Shown: piece after piece, positions 10,549 to 20,813 of the stretch
How positions within the stretch are numbered: the first letter of the stretch is position 1
Layout: each line of letters opens with the position of its first letter
Assembly: GCA_051294375.1 (NCBI GenBank)
Contig: CM119266.1
Location: forward strand, 26,354,851-26,418,850
From: Paraspadella gotoi
Lineage: Eukaryota > Chaetognatha
DNA length: 64,000 bases
Direction of reading: 5' to 3'
The notes under the pieces: generated by a model
What the model was told of the DNA's origin: nothing
Databases searched by the model: none
Seen by the model: only the letters and a program-made list of their open reading frames with translations
Translations under genes and position numbers: made by a program

Positions 10549-10740
10549 GAGAGAAAGAGAGAGAGAGAGAGAGAGGGCCAAAAGTTTCCAACACAGAGAT
10601 AGTTGTTAAAGAATGAGTACAGTTTGAGTTGAGGACAGATCAGTTGTGAAAAGAAGTGAAATGGTCAATTGGTGAAAGAGAGAGAGAGAGAGACAGAAGG
10701 AGACAGGGAGAGAGAGAGAGAGAGAGAGAGAGAAAAACAG
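10505..10740. repeat. (GA)n microsatellites within the Penelope terminal region
   Basis: Two GA-dinucleotide tracts (about 10512-10576 and 10677-10735) flank unique sequence. Equivalent tracts accompany the other Penelope copies (about 15135-15190, 19530-19590, 28315-28370), so they belong to the element. Confidence 0.8.
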
Positions 10741-11045
10741 GGAGAGACAAAATAATACATTATGTAATGTACAACAAAGAATAAATTTAAACTAATGGTG
10801 AATTTAACAATTATTCTAGTAATAAATAGATAGTAATGAAAGGAAAGAAAGTTTTTAAATGTGAAATGATACATTTTGTGAGGGATAGATAAGTGAATGT
10901 TAAAGTGAAAAATTAAGAATTAAGATAGAGCTCAAAATGAGCTGGCCCCCTTGGTTTATGCAAATGAAAGGCTTTAACGATGAAGCCGGGTCATTGACGC
11001 GTCATTGGTTGAGATGACAATTCTGTTGAGTTCATTGCCGTTGCA

Positions 11046-11865
11046 TTAGGTAGGCTTCCTTGCGGGAAGAGACCAAGTGCGACTCGAATGTCTCTCTGGC
11101 CTGGTACGCCTGCCGACTGCCCCTTCTCGCCTGCTGGCGAGGCGGGCGGTTGTCCGTTCTTGCCGCTTTTGCAACAGGAGTGGTGGACTCCTCTCCTCCT
11201 CCTGTAGCCGTCGTTTTGGGCGGCGCTCATTTCCCAGAGAGAGGGAATGAGTTGCTACAATCAAGGGAGAGGCATCGTTTGCCCATTGCCTGCGCAAGGG
11301 TCTCCGCCTGTCTCGTTGAGTGGAGACAGGGGAATCATTGTGCGGTCGTGGTGGTGGCGGGGCCTCCACCACGCTTTTGATAAGCGAATCATAGCTTGGA
11401 GGGAGGTCGAATCGTCCTCCATCACGATTCAAAGAAGGTTCGAGGGCTTTGATGTAAATAGCCTCTCTAATACCTCTTGTGAACCAGTTTGGGTCATGGG
11501 ACAGCACGAGACAGTCTGACTCTCTAAATGCATGGCCAGTATTCGCTTTGTGCTCAGCGATTGCGGACAGGAAGTGTCCACGGGTATCACGATAAGGTTT
11601 CGTGTGCTGTTGGAAACGGTCTGTGAGGGACTTGCCTGTCTCGCCCACGTATGCTGCTGTGCAGAGTTGGTTGCCCGCCCCTGCACAGGCCGCCCAGTAG
11701 ACGGCTCCTGATATTTTCGGTCTGGGGATTTTATCTTTCGGTTTCACCAATTGCTCACGTAGGGAGCCGCGGGCCGTCACTGAGGTGGAGATCCCCTGCT
11801 TTGCTAGCACCCGCACCAATGACTCAGTGATCCCTGGTGGTAAGGGAGGGACAAGTGGCCCACGT
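11046..11865 (-). pseudogene. Penelope GIY-YIG endonuclease region (C-terminal part of PLE polyprotein)
   Basis: This minus-strand frame opens after a stop at about 11866 and ends at 11046. It encodes LREQLVKPKDKIPRPKISGAVY, the conserved linker that precedes the endonuclease of Penelope elements. AAYVGETGKSLTDRFQQH follows, the GIY-YIG core with the YVGETgrsL..R..eH pattern, then an arginine/proline-rich tail. It lies in a different frame from the reverse transcriptase at 11979-12614, with stops between, so the polyprotein is broken. It is the transposon's own gene, not a host gene. Confidence 0.75.
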
Positions 11866-11978
11866 TCCTAGGTCGCTTCTGCTTATCTTCGGGTGCGCTG
11901 TGGTGGGCGCGGTCGGCTCTTCAGCAGCAAGCTCCCTTCCTACCTCCTGGGGGGTGGAGGTAGGGTCTGCGTCAGCGG

Positions 11979-12614
11979 CTACTTGGGCAGCCCTTGGTCG
12001 CCACTGCCCTCAGCCAGGTGCGGCCGATACCTAGCCTTCTCGAAGGCCCACAATGGGTAGCCATTGATCGCCAAGGCTCTTTTGACGTGCTCAAGCTCGG
12101 CGGCCTGAAGCTCGGGGGTCGACGGAATCAGCTTGGCTCTCCTGGTAAGGGATCTGACCGTGGCGAGCTTATGAGACAAGGGGGCATGAGAGTCGAAGGG
12201 AATGTATTGGTCTGTGTGCGTGGGTTTGCGATATACCGAAAATTCCAATGAACCGCCCTCTTTGCGCTGAATTAGCACATCGAGCATTGGAATCGACCCA
12301 TTCATCTCCTTCTCACATGTCCACTTGATGCTCACGTGTATGCTGTTCAAGTGTTTTAAGAGGTCCTCAAGGAGGTCCCTCCTCACGGCCAGGATAGTAT
12401 CGTCTGCCTTCCGATACCAGAAGAGGACTGACTCTGCCCCATGCAACGATCGAAAAGAAGCCAAAGCTTCCACCTCATAGTCCTCCATATAGAAATCTGC
12501 CAGAGGACTTGATGTTGATTTGCCCATCCCTAAGCCACCAGGCTGGGCATAATATTGTCCATCGAACCTGAAGTACGCCAGTTCCAGGTCTCTCTCTCTC
12601 TCTTTCTCTCTCAC
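11979..12614 (-). pseudogene. Penelope reverse transcriptase, 5'-truncated
   Basis: The minus-strand frame encodes RT motifs in order. GGLGMGKSTSSPLADFYMED corresponds to the Q..G.pMGs..SP.LA region. FWYRKADDTILAV is the catalytic box, with both aspartates kept but YVDD replaced by KADD. SIKWTCEKEMNGSIPMLDVL and VYRKPTHTDQYI are the hallmark C-terminal RT motifs of Penelope elements. The N-terminal RT fingers are missing: the frame emerges straight from a CT microsatellite. It stops at 11979, before the endonuclease, so it is non-functional as it stands. Confidence 0.8.
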
Positions 12615-12669
12615 TCTCTCTCTCTCTCTCTCTCTCCCTTCTTTTACACAAATTTGTTAATGCATCATT

Positions 12670-12713
12670 ACTGCTGATGAAGACTCGAAATGAAGAGTCG
12701 AAACATGTCCTTA
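12670..12713 (+). ncRNA. Hammerhead ribozyme-like motif in right Penelope terminal repeat
   Basis: Plus strand: CTGATGA (12674-12680), stem II GACTC/GAGTC, GAAAC, AT, GTCC. It is the inverted counterpart of 10441-10484, with identical core and loops. Confidence 0.5.
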
Positions 12714-13019
12714 TACTAATAAAAAATCGTTGACGAAAACATTTCCAAACTTTGTTAAATCTCTATACTCAACGAAGCCGAAAGGATTAACACAATATTT
12801 TGATCTAACTTTTTATGAAGAATCAGAATCTTTAATAAAAATTTGTAAAATTTTTTTTTGAAAGGATATTACTATAATATATTGTAATTAATGTTACTGT
12901 TCTCCAAACAATATAAGCAAAATATATTTTATACTTCTTAATCATACTATCTCACGTTTAAATATCCTTGTTCACTCAAATAAAATTATTATTCCCCAGT
13001 GCTCCACTTAACTGTTCAT

Positions 13020-13610
13020 TCCAAATGATTATTGAATATTTTTTAAATTATTGATTATTATGATTGTTGAATATTACTGGACATTATTATTGGATACTAT
13101 TCTAAGGTATATTACTATTAATATTGTATTTACGATTGCATGTTATTTTTTCAATGAACATCCTATTAAATAAAAATTCGGTTTCATGTCCGCGTTTAAT
13201 GGATACATAAAAAATCATAACAACTTTAGTTTTAAAAATTTCACAACAATTTTAAGCAGAATAAAGCACTATATTGAAAATTAATAATGTAATGTGTCTA
13301 GAAAAACTACTAAAATAATTATTAAGACATTAAATTATGTTTAAGAATACTACTTGTATATTCTTTAAAATTTCTTTGGGGAAGAAAATAGGGAAAGACA
13401 TGTCGATCGTTGAAGATGTTTTATTAAACTTATATTATGAATTATAACATACCTTTTGAAACTAATCTGTTGCGTGAAAGCAGTATATGCCAGGAGGAGC
13501 AACACAAAAAGGCTGTTTATTGGAAAATCACTTCTTTTTCTTTGGGAAAACAGACAACAAGAAGATAGTCGGGACATTTTCCTGTCGGTCCTCGATTATA
13601 TTTAATTTTT
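13020..13610. other. AT-rich stretch, no gene seen
   Basis: Between the R5 element and the exon-like stretch at about 13664 the sequence is AT-rich with short TATTAT runs. No splice-bounded frame is convincing on either strand. Confidence 0.4.
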
Positions 13611-13663
13611 TTTCGTGTTTAACAAAATATTTTCCGATGATAATTTCGAAAAGAGAACTCCGC

Positions 13664-13821
13664 CATCCCATCTCCTCGCGATTGACGGCCGTCGCGTGAG
13701 AAGTACGAACGACGATAGCGATGACGACATCGGTCCCGACGTTGTATACGACGACGAAGTGACGACTTTTTCAGGCCATCATTTGCTTAGTACGGACGAA
13801 CACCCGATTTTTATTCCTTAG
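13664..13821 (+). CDS. Probable orphan terminal exon encoding an acidic tail
   Basis: The frame reads RTPPSHLLAIDGRRVRSTND then a DDSDDDIGPDVVYDDE acidic stretch, ending STDEHPIFIP and a TAG. Its codons end mostly in G or C, like the host genes and unlike the surrounding AT-rich DNA, which argues for a real exon. Possible acceptors are ..CGAAAAG and ..AAAAGAG just before it. The second would join in phase 2 and could therefore follow the exon ending at 8511. No initiating exon is identified. The family is unknown. Confidence 0.4.
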
Positions 13822-14735
13822 GCTAAGGAGGTTAGCGCTTTATATTAAAATGTTTTATGATACTAAAGGTTTTCTTGAAAATCGCGTCAATCATAAATCA
13901 TAACTTATTCTTGAAATATATAGAATTAATGAAATTAATTAATTAATTAATAAAATAATACATTTTTTCCCAGAGCATACGATTTTACTTGGTACTCTTA
14001 TCTCTTAATAAATTGAAAAAATTAAAAAATCATACATAACCCTAGTTCCCAAAAAAATTACCCATTCCACCCTTTTCTGTTCAGCGTTTTAGATATTTTG
14101 AAGTTCTCATTAATGATTTTCTTACAAAAATTATGTGTGATATCTATTTAGAAAACTAAGGCAGAAAGTAATATAACCTTGTGTTGTATAGATGCTCCCT
14201 CTATTTCCAGAAGAAAACACTAACAACAATAATGAAACAAGTAGTTTTGCAATTTTCATAGGAAGTAAAGACGAAAAGACCAATCACCATTGACCTGAAT
14301 TTATATTCTTATCACATAAAAAGTTAATTTTCGTATTCAAATTCAAATTATTCAAATTTATTTTTTTCTCATAACCGGTATGAATGGAAGTTTTCTGAAG
14401 ATATATATATATATATATAATATATTATATATTCTCTTATCATTATTAAAATTTTTGGACGAATCGTTGCTTCCGGGAAAATTCTAAAAAAATCGTTATT
14501 TCCCAAATTTTTTCCTGTGAATTTTTTACGGCTGAGGTGAGGTGAAACTTTACACTTGGAAAAACAATATTTGGTTTTAGTTGCGCCGCGAGCGGAGCAT
14601 TTATATAAGCCACTTTTAAGTCGATCAGTCGGTCTGTCCTACTTATATTTTATATGCTCATAAGTCGGGTAATACTGCATCAATTATAAAATTGGTACAA
14701 CCAATATATGTTTACATTTGGTAAGAAATCAATTA
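13822..14735. other. AT-rich intergenic stretch, no gene seen
   Basis: The stretch contains an ATTA run (about 13935-13955), a TA microsatellite (about 14400-14435) and otherwise unremarkable AT-rich DNA. I see no exon or RNA gene. Confidence 0.4.
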
Positions 14736-14739
14736 GTGA

Positions 14740-15010
14740 AACAGGTTTTTTTGTTTTTTCCATTTANNNNNNNNNNNNNNNNNNNNNNNNNAACTTATTT
14801 TGTTTTTTTTTTCCTTTTTTCCTTATTTTTCACTTACTTTCACTTATTTTCCATTGAAACTTAATTTCCAGCTCAATCACACACTTTCCTACCTTCATAC
14901 AAAATTTCAAGTCAATCATCCCATATACTCATGAGTAGTGAGTAATTAGTTTTTAAAGCTAAGGGGGAGGACAGACAGACAGACGGACATAGTTTTTAGG
15001 ATATTTATCA
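14740..15010 (-). repeat. Helitron-like R1 fragment with an assembly gap
   Basis: Subrepeat units typical of R1 (AATTTCCAGCTCAATCACAC and the like) surround a run of 25 N (14767-14791). The copy is interrupted by the Penelope fragment that follows; its other end reappears at about 15870-15995. Confidence 0.6.
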
Positions 15011-15138
15011 GTTGAAATTAGTTTTCAACACGATTTATTTTTATTAATAACGGACATGTTTCGGCTCAGTTACAAGCCTTAATCAGCGTAAAAAGAGTTT
15101 GTGAATTTGAAACAAAATTGTGTGCATTAAGAAAAGAT

Positions 15139-15193
<55 letters not shown>

Positions 15194-15869
15194 ATAGGCA
15201 AGTTTCCAACAAGATTGAGAAGGACAGTGGTCAACTTTGAGGACAGATTAAGGTGAACAAATAGAGCTAGTTTGTGAAAAGAAATTGAAATGGTGAGAGA
15301 GGAGAGAGAGAGAGGAGAGAGAGAGAGTGAGTGAGAGAACTTGAAAAATAATACATTGTGCAATGTACAACGAAGATAAAATTTTTAAACTTAATGCTTA
15401 GTGTTTAACAATTAATTGTGAATAAATAAGTTAGTGAAGATGAAATTGTGAAATTTGAAATGTGAAGGAAATAGTGGTGAGGATAGATAAGCAATGAGTA
15501 TAGTGAAGTTATAAGAGTTAAGATAGAGCTCAAAGTGAGCTGGCCCCCCTTGGTTTGTGCAAATGAAAGGCCTGAACGATGTGGTCGGTCATTGACGCGT
15601 CAGTGGCTGTGAGGACAAAATCGTTGAGCCTATGTGTGCGGCATTAGGGAGGCTTCCTTGCGGGAAGATACCCAAGGCTACTCTGATGTCTCTCTGGCCT
15701 GATACGCCTGCGACTCCCTCTTCTCGCCTGCTGGCGGGCGGGCGGCTGTCAGTTCTTGCCGCTTTCGCGGCAGGAGTGGTGGACTCCTCTCCTTCCTCCG
15801 CAGCCGTCGCTTTGGGCGGCGCTCACTCTTCTAATCATTACACAACGAAACGAAAGGATTACACCACAA
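15011..15869. mobile_element. Penelope fragment inserted in R1 (copy 1)
   Basis: It lies between imperfect copies of GGATAATTTATCA (about 14999-15010 and 15870-15882) and contains a degenerate hammerhead, GA microsatellites and a GC-rich stretch. On the minus strand that stretch matches the end of the PLE endonuclease tail (compare 11060-11230). It ends CGAAAGGATTACACCACA, the shared terminus. It is 5'-truncated and non-coding. Confidence 0.75.
15050..15089 (-). ncRNA. Degenerate hammerhead-like motif
   Basis: Minus strand: ACG-CTGATTA...GGCT/AGCC...GAAAC-AT-GTC-CGT. Stems I (three pairs) and II form, but the core CTGATGA is changed to CTGATTA. Losing the essential G8 should abolish cleavage. 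The copy at 19445-19484 is identical in this respect. Confidence 0.5.
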
Positions 15870-16144
15870 GGATAATTTATCATAATTCAATGTTCTGACA
15901 TGATCTAATTGTCATACCGACAAGCTTTTGGGGTGGGACCGACGGACCGACAAAGATCTGCTGTGAGCAGATCCGGCTAAAAAATTAATTTGGAACAGTA
16001 CAATAAAGATATTAAAAGACGCTTATTTTATTGGAATTCAATTTGAATAACTGATAAGGGTAACAAAATCTTTAATTCCTTTCAAATCAATTAAATATTT
16101 TATTTATTAAATTTAAATAATTTAAATATTATAAATTATATTCA

Positions 16145-16394
16145 AGGAGACGAATAGTTTAATTGCAACAACAACAATTTTTATTCATTACAATTTGAGC
16201 CTTCATCAGCGTCAAGGAGACAAATAATTTAATTGCAACAATAATTTTTATTATAGACAACAACTTTGACGCTGATGAAGGCTCAAATTGTGAGTCGAAA
16301 CATGTTCGTCTAAGAATAAAAATTGTTGTTGTTGCAATTAAATTATTTGTCTCCTTAAACCAAAACACAACAAAAAGAAAGGATTTATACACAA
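16145..16394. mobile_element. 250-bp hammerhead-bearing mini-insertion (copy 1)
   Basis: It is flanked by the perfect 12-bp duplication AAATTATATTCA (16133-16144 and 16395-16406). It has no ORF. It consists of inverted arms rich in GTTGTTGCAATTAAA, one complete hammerhead (16268-16310) and one half-motif facing it (about 16198-16216). It ends AGAAAGGATTTATACACA, matching the Penelope terminus. It is best read as a non-autonomous derivative mobilised in trans by Penelope machinery. Confidence 0.75.
16268..16310 (+). ncRNA. Hammerhead ribozyme, well-paired copy
   Basis: GACG-CTGATGA-A-GGCTC-AAATTGT-GAGTC-GAAAC-AT-GTT-CGTC. Stem I GACG/CGTC is four perfect pairs, stem II GGCTC/GAGTC is five pairs with one G-U, stem III is two pairs, and the cleavage triplet is GUU (an allowed NUH). 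All invariant core bases are present. The duplicated copy is at 20686-20728. Confidence 0.75.
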
Positions 16395-16406
16395 AAATTA
16401 TATTCA

Positions 16407-17871
16407 TATTAATTTAAAATATAAAATGATTTAAACCTTAAATTTATTCTTAGCGTAAAACCTATTTTTAATATTTAACAATTATATATGTATATTTTTT
16501 AAATTTCAACCTTTCCTTCTCTTTGATATTTATTAATAGTTAATTGTTAATACTTAATTATTATTCAGTTTTAAAATTTTAATCTTTGTTTTACATTTCA
16601 CAATGTATTATTACTAACTATCTATCTCTCTCTCTCTCTCTCTACATTTTCACTTCTTTTTCAAAAACTCATCTGTCCTGACCTTCAACCTGTCCTACTC
16701 TGACCAATGACCACTGGCCAACAGGTTGAAACGGTTCTATCAAATAAATATTAAAATACTAATCTTTTCAACGCGATTATGTAAATAAACTTTTTGATAT
16801 AGTTATTAATACAAATTTTAAAATTCTTTGTTTATTGATAAAAATTTTAAAAAACTATAAAATTTACCATGATGATGATGAGATGATTTTTTAACGTTTT
16901 TTTTGTTTAACAATTTCTTGTCAAAATTTTAAAAAATTGTAGTACTAACTTTCATTTAACTTTCAAGCTTATAGAATCCGTTCTTAAAAAAAAATTAAAA
17001 AAAATTTTGTCATTTGTTATATATTAATAAATATTTAAAAGCTCAGTGCAACAACCCAATGAACTAATTCAAAAAGTAATTGAAAATCGATTAGTAATAA
17101 AGGAAAAAAAAATTTTTTTGAGAGAATTAAAGTTATAAAAGTGTTCAATTTTGGCCCCTTATGACCACTATACTTCCTCAACTCTGTGTTGGAAACGTTT
17201 TTGCCCTTTCTCTTTCTCTATCCATCTTTCTCTCTTCTTTGCACATGATTTGCAAATATTTCAAAACTAATTTAACGCGTATGAATAAATTTTTTGTGAT
17301 ATTAAGTTTTTTTAATATACTGATACTCAAAAATTGAAAATGTAATTAATTTTTAATATTTTGTGTTTTATTACTGAAAATTAGCAAATCTATTAAAATT
17401 GTTGGAGATGATGATGATGATGAGGATGATTTTTTAAAGAATTTCCATTTTTGACCCACTTATTATCAAAATATTTAAAAAATAATAATTATACTTTGTG
17501 TAGACAACTTTTTATAAGCTATCTGAATATGCTTTAAAAATACAAAATTCAAAAAAAATTTTTTGACACTTTCCTATTAATAAATAAATATTAAAAAAAT
17601 AATTTCTAGCGCTTTAGCCATTTTAGGAAAAAATTTGGTCCATTGAAAGTTTTCTCAGAAATTTTCATTTGGGAAGGTTCCCAAATCAAACTTCTGAACT
17701 CCACCTCATTGACAAAGTTTGGCTCTTTGCAATTTTAAATTTATTCTTAACCCTAAACTTATTCCTAACTTAAACTTATTCTTAACCCTAGATTTACCCC
17801 AAACCTTAACTTATCAGTAATGGTAAACTTACCCTAACTTATGCTCTCAGCTTTTACCCCCCACAGTGATC
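16407..17871. other. Repeat-derived AT-rich stretch inside duplication copy 1, no gene
   Basis: It contains TC microsatellites (about 16624-16644), GATGAT runs (about 16870 and 17405) and a TTAACCCTAAACTTA-like stretch (17745-17800) that loosely resembles telomeric repeats but is irregular. No exon is seen. Confidence 0.5.
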
Positions 17872-18690
17872 CAAATGGCCTAAATTTCCAGAAAAACCTC
17901 CCTTTTTTGGTAAAAACAACTTTTTCTCGTATGCTGATTATCATAGATGCCATCTGAGTTGTTGAAATGTTTTAAATGATAAAAAGTGATTTGAAAAAAT
18001 ATGGAGAAAAAATTCATTTACCGCCAAATTTTAAAAATATATATTATATTAATTTATAATTTTGATATTAAAAAAAATTGACCGAACTTAATATTTTTTC
18101 TTTATTATATTATAAGTAATAGGTGTATATTTGCTAAATATAAATCATTAATTTAATCTTTTTAAAAGTGTGCATAAGCAATTAAGATTGAAAATCGGTC
18201 AAAGAAAGAATCATATAGTAATTTTTAAAGAATATTGAATATTTTTTATTATTTTTAGAATAAAAAGCATTTTTGGATTTCTCAAAATGGCGGACAAATA
18301 CGGATGAGATTTAATTAATAATTGATTAGTGATAAGATGTATCATTAAGAACTAAATCTGGTTTAAATTCGATGAGTTTTTACCATGTTTTTCATATCAT
18401 ATATAGTGACATAATATAAAAATCTTTTTTTTATTTGTTAACAAACTAGACAAAGTGCTGATACAATAACAAAGTCAAATAATTTTTTTCTTCCACCCAT
18501 GAGGGAGAAACAAACCTCTCAAAGACTTACCCAAAATAGAGATTTGCTTATAACTTTAGAAAGAATAATTTTTGGAAAGTGTTATCTTACATAAAACTTT
18601 GTACCATTATTATGGAAAGACTGAATATGCATTTATGCCCATATGTTCAAGTGGCTTTATCCGGTTTTAATTTTTTTTTGGATCACTGTG
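17872..18690. mobile_element. MITE with CACAGTGATCC terminal inverted repeats (copy 1)
   Basis: The ends are CACAGTGATCCAAA and its inverse complement. The element sits in a run of C residues. A related repeat without it is seen at about 62945-62978 (TTTTTACCCCCCCTGTTCACTTGG), which serves as an approximate empty site. It has no coding capacity. The superfamily cannot be assigned because the C-run hides the target duplication. Confidence 0.6.
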
Positions 18691-18879
18691 CCCCCTGGTC
18701 ATTGGTCCCTTTAAAAAAACCTTGCTCTTCGTTCGAATGACGGCGAAAGAGAGGGAACGAATATTTTTATTTGTTTTTTTTAATTTTTTCTTCAGCCTCT
18801 CTTGCGTACTGAATTCCGAGAGCGCTTGATTATGATAAATAGTAAATGAATAGTAAATGTATTGAATCTGTTCTTTTGT

Positions 18880-19263
18880 TTTTTTCTTTGAAATAAAGTT
18901 TAATACGATGTCAAATTCTGCACAGATGACGCGACTGCATCCGCAGCATCAGCAGCTGGATACATGCTCCCTGGAGGGAGCTGTCGTCGTCGTCGGCGAC
19001 GATCGCTGACTCGCTCTCGCTCTCGGCTTCTTCCTCCGCATCTGATTCATTCATAAAACCTTTCCCCTTCTTCTCCCTTCTTCATGATGGCCGTCCGATG
19101 ATGAAAGAGTGAAAGGTGGAGAAGCGAGAGAAGCAAAAAACATTCTGGCAGACAACAATGGGCTCGAACGACTCCTCGAGGCGCCGCCATATCCTGACAC
19201 CCTCGAACAGGGGGTCGACCATCGAAATCAACTCACGAAAAATCGAACGGGCAACCCCCGGAC
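18880..19263. repeat. Duplicated CpG-rich block of the RASA1 promoter region (copy 1)
   Basis: The block is almost identical to 23375-23763, immediately upstream of RASA1, and rich in CG dinucleotides. It has several short open frames on both strands, none of which I can support as a gene. It presumably represents a displaced copy of RASA1 5' flanking or leader sequence. Confidence 0.65.
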
Positions 19264-19403
19264 TCATCACACACTTTCCTACCTTCATACAAAATTTCAA
19301 GTCAATCATCCCATATACTCATGAGTAGTGAGTAATTAGTTTTTAAAGCTAAGGGGGACGGACAGACAGACAGACGGACATAGTTTTTTAGGATAATTTA
19401 TCA

Positions 19404-19531
19404 GTTTGAAATTAGTTTTCAACAACGATTTATTTTTATTAATAACGGACATGTTTCGGCTCAGTTACAAGCCTTAATCAGCGTAAAAAGAGTTTGTGAA
19501 TTTGAAACAAAATTGTGTGCATTAAGAAAAG

Positions 19532-19586
<55 letters not shown>

Positions 19587-20286
19587 AGGGAATAGGCAAA
19601 GTTTCCAACAAGATTTGAGAAAGGACAGTGGTCAACTTTGAGGACAGATTAAGGTGAAACAAATAGAGCTAGTTTGTGAAAAGAAATTGAAATGGTGAGA
19701 GAGGGAGAGAGAGAGGAAGGAGAGAGAGAGAGTGAGTGAGAGAACTTGAAAAAATAATACATTGTGCAATGTACAACGAAGATAAATATTGTTTTAAAAC
19801 TTAATGCTTAGTGTTTAACAATTAATTGTGAATAAATAAGTTAGTGAAGATGAAATTGTGAAATTTGAAAATGTGAAGGAAATAGTGGTGAGGGATAGAT
19901 AAGCAATGAGTATAGTGAAGTATAAGAGTTAAGATAGAGCTCAAAGTGAGCTGGCCCCCCTTGGTTTGTGCAAATGAAAGGCCTGAACGATGTGGTCGGG
20001 TCATTGACGCGTCAGTGGCTGTGAGGACAAAATCGTTGAGCCTATGTGTGCGGCATTAGGGAGGCTTCCTTGCGGGAAGATACCCCAAGGCTACTCTGAT
20101 GTCTCTCTGGCCTGATACGCCTGCCGACTGCCCTCTTCTCGCCTGCTGGCGAGGCGGGCGGCTGTCAGTTCTTGCCGCTTTCGCGGCAGGAGTGGTGGAC
20201 TCCTCTCCTTCCTCCCGCAGCCGTCGCTTTGGGCGGCGCTCACTCTTCTAATCATTACACAACGAAACGAAAGGATTACACCACAA
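19404..20286. mobile_element. Penelope fragment inserted in R1 (copy 2)
   Basis: A perfect 13-bp target duplication, GGATAATTTATCA, lies at 19391-19403 and 20287-20299, and the surrounding R1 sequence is continuous across it. Inside are a degenerate hammerhead (19445-19484), GA tracts and a remnant of the endonuclease tail on the minus strand (about 20092-20250). The end is CGAAAGGATTACACCACAA. Confidence 0.8.
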
Positions 20287-20299
20287 GGATAATTTATCA

Positions 20300-20400
20300 T
20301 AATTCAATGTTCTGACATGATCTAATTGTCATACCGACAAGCTTTTGGGGTGGGACCGACGGACCGACAAAGATCTGCTGTGAGCAGATCCGGCTAAAAA
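20300..20400 (-). repeat. R1 B terminus with hairpin and CTAA end
   Basis: The B end of the R1 family reads GGGGTGGGACCGACGGACC, then AGATCTGC-TGTGA-GCAGATC, a hairpin with seven-base arms, then CGGCTAA. A short hairpin followed by CTRR is the 3' signature of Helitrons. The same end is seen at about 15895-15995 and 57395-57456. Confidence 0.55.
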
Positions 20401-20562
20401 ATTAATTTGGAACAGTACAATAAAGATATTAAAGACGCTTATTTTATTGGAATTCAATTTGAATAACTGATAAGGGTAACAAAATCTTTAATTCCTTTCA
20501 AATCAATTAAATATTTTATTTATTAAATTTTAAATAATTTAAATATTATAAAATTATATTCA

Positions 20563-20813
20563 AGGAGACGAATAGTTTAATTGCAACAACAACAATTTTT
20601 ATTATTACAATTTGAGCCTTCATCAGCGTCAAGGAGACAAATAATTTAATTGCAACAATAATTTTTATTATTAGACAACAACTTTGACGCTGATGAAGGC
20701 TCAAATTGTGAGTCGAAACATGTTCGTCTAAGAATAAAAATTGTTGTTGTTGCAATTAAATTATTTGTCTCCTTAAACCAAAACACAACAAAAAAGAAAG
20801 GATTTATACACAA
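20563..20813. mobile_element. 250-bp hammerhead-bearing mini-insertion (copy 2)
   Basis: Flanked by AAATTATATTCA at 20551-20562 and 20814-20825; it is the duplicate of 16145-16394. No ORF. Most of its length is inverted repeat, with one full ribozyme and one facing half-motif. Confidence 0.75.
20686..20728 (+). ncRNA. Hammerhead ribozyme, duplicate copy
   Basis: It is identical to 16268-16310: stem I GACG/CGTC, intact CTGATGA and GAAA boxes, and a GTT cleavage triplet. Confidence 0.75.

Larger units (their letters stand above)
10401..12797 (-). mobile_element. Penelope-like element (RT plus GIY-YIG) with inverted terminal repeats and hammerheads
   Basis: A 12-bp target duplication, TTTTGATCTAAC, lies at 10389-10400 and 12798-12809. 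The empty site exists at about 33875-33895 in the second R5 copy, which fixes the insertion precisely. About 120 bp at each end (10401-10520 and 12640-12765) are inverted repeats with a hammerhead motif each and GA/CT microsatellites beside them. The right end reads GAAAGGATTAACACA just before the duplication. The minus-strand body encodes a truncated reverse transcriptase and a GIY-YIG endonuclease region in different frames. It is GC-rich, unlike its AT-rich host site, and defective. Confidence 0.85.
10015..13011. mobile_element. hAT-like MITE (family R5) split by a Penelope-like element
   Basis: The left part is 10015-10400 and the right part about 12810-13011, together about 590 bp; they align end to end with the uninterrupted copy at 33486-34110. 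The ends carry short imperfect inverted repeats (TCGGGTGGAG, and CTCCACTTAA at the right). They are flanked by 8-bp sequences CTGCTCAT (10007-10014) and CTGTTCAT (13012-13019), one mismatch apart. An 8-bp target duplication is typical of hAT elements. No transposase is present. Confidence 0.65.
14877..19263 (+). repeat. Tandem duplication unit, copy 1 (about 4.39 kb)
   Basis: This block is repeated directly at 19264-23763. It runs from the middle of an R1 subrepeat through a Penelope fragment, a 250-bp hammerhead insertion, an internal terminal-inverted-repeat element and a CpG-rich block. It ends at CCCCCGGACTCA, where copy 2 begins with no spacer. Copy 1 differs from copy 2 largely by one-base losses, many of them in homopolymers. 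Short ORFs in the block, such as 15632-15898, are transposon debris. Confidence 0.85.

Noticed and set aside
17745-17840. TTAACCCTAAACTTA-like run, possible interstitial telomeric repeat
   Set aside because: Units are irregular in length and sequence (also at 22205-22300 because of the duplication) and do not match a canonical telomere unit in tandem.
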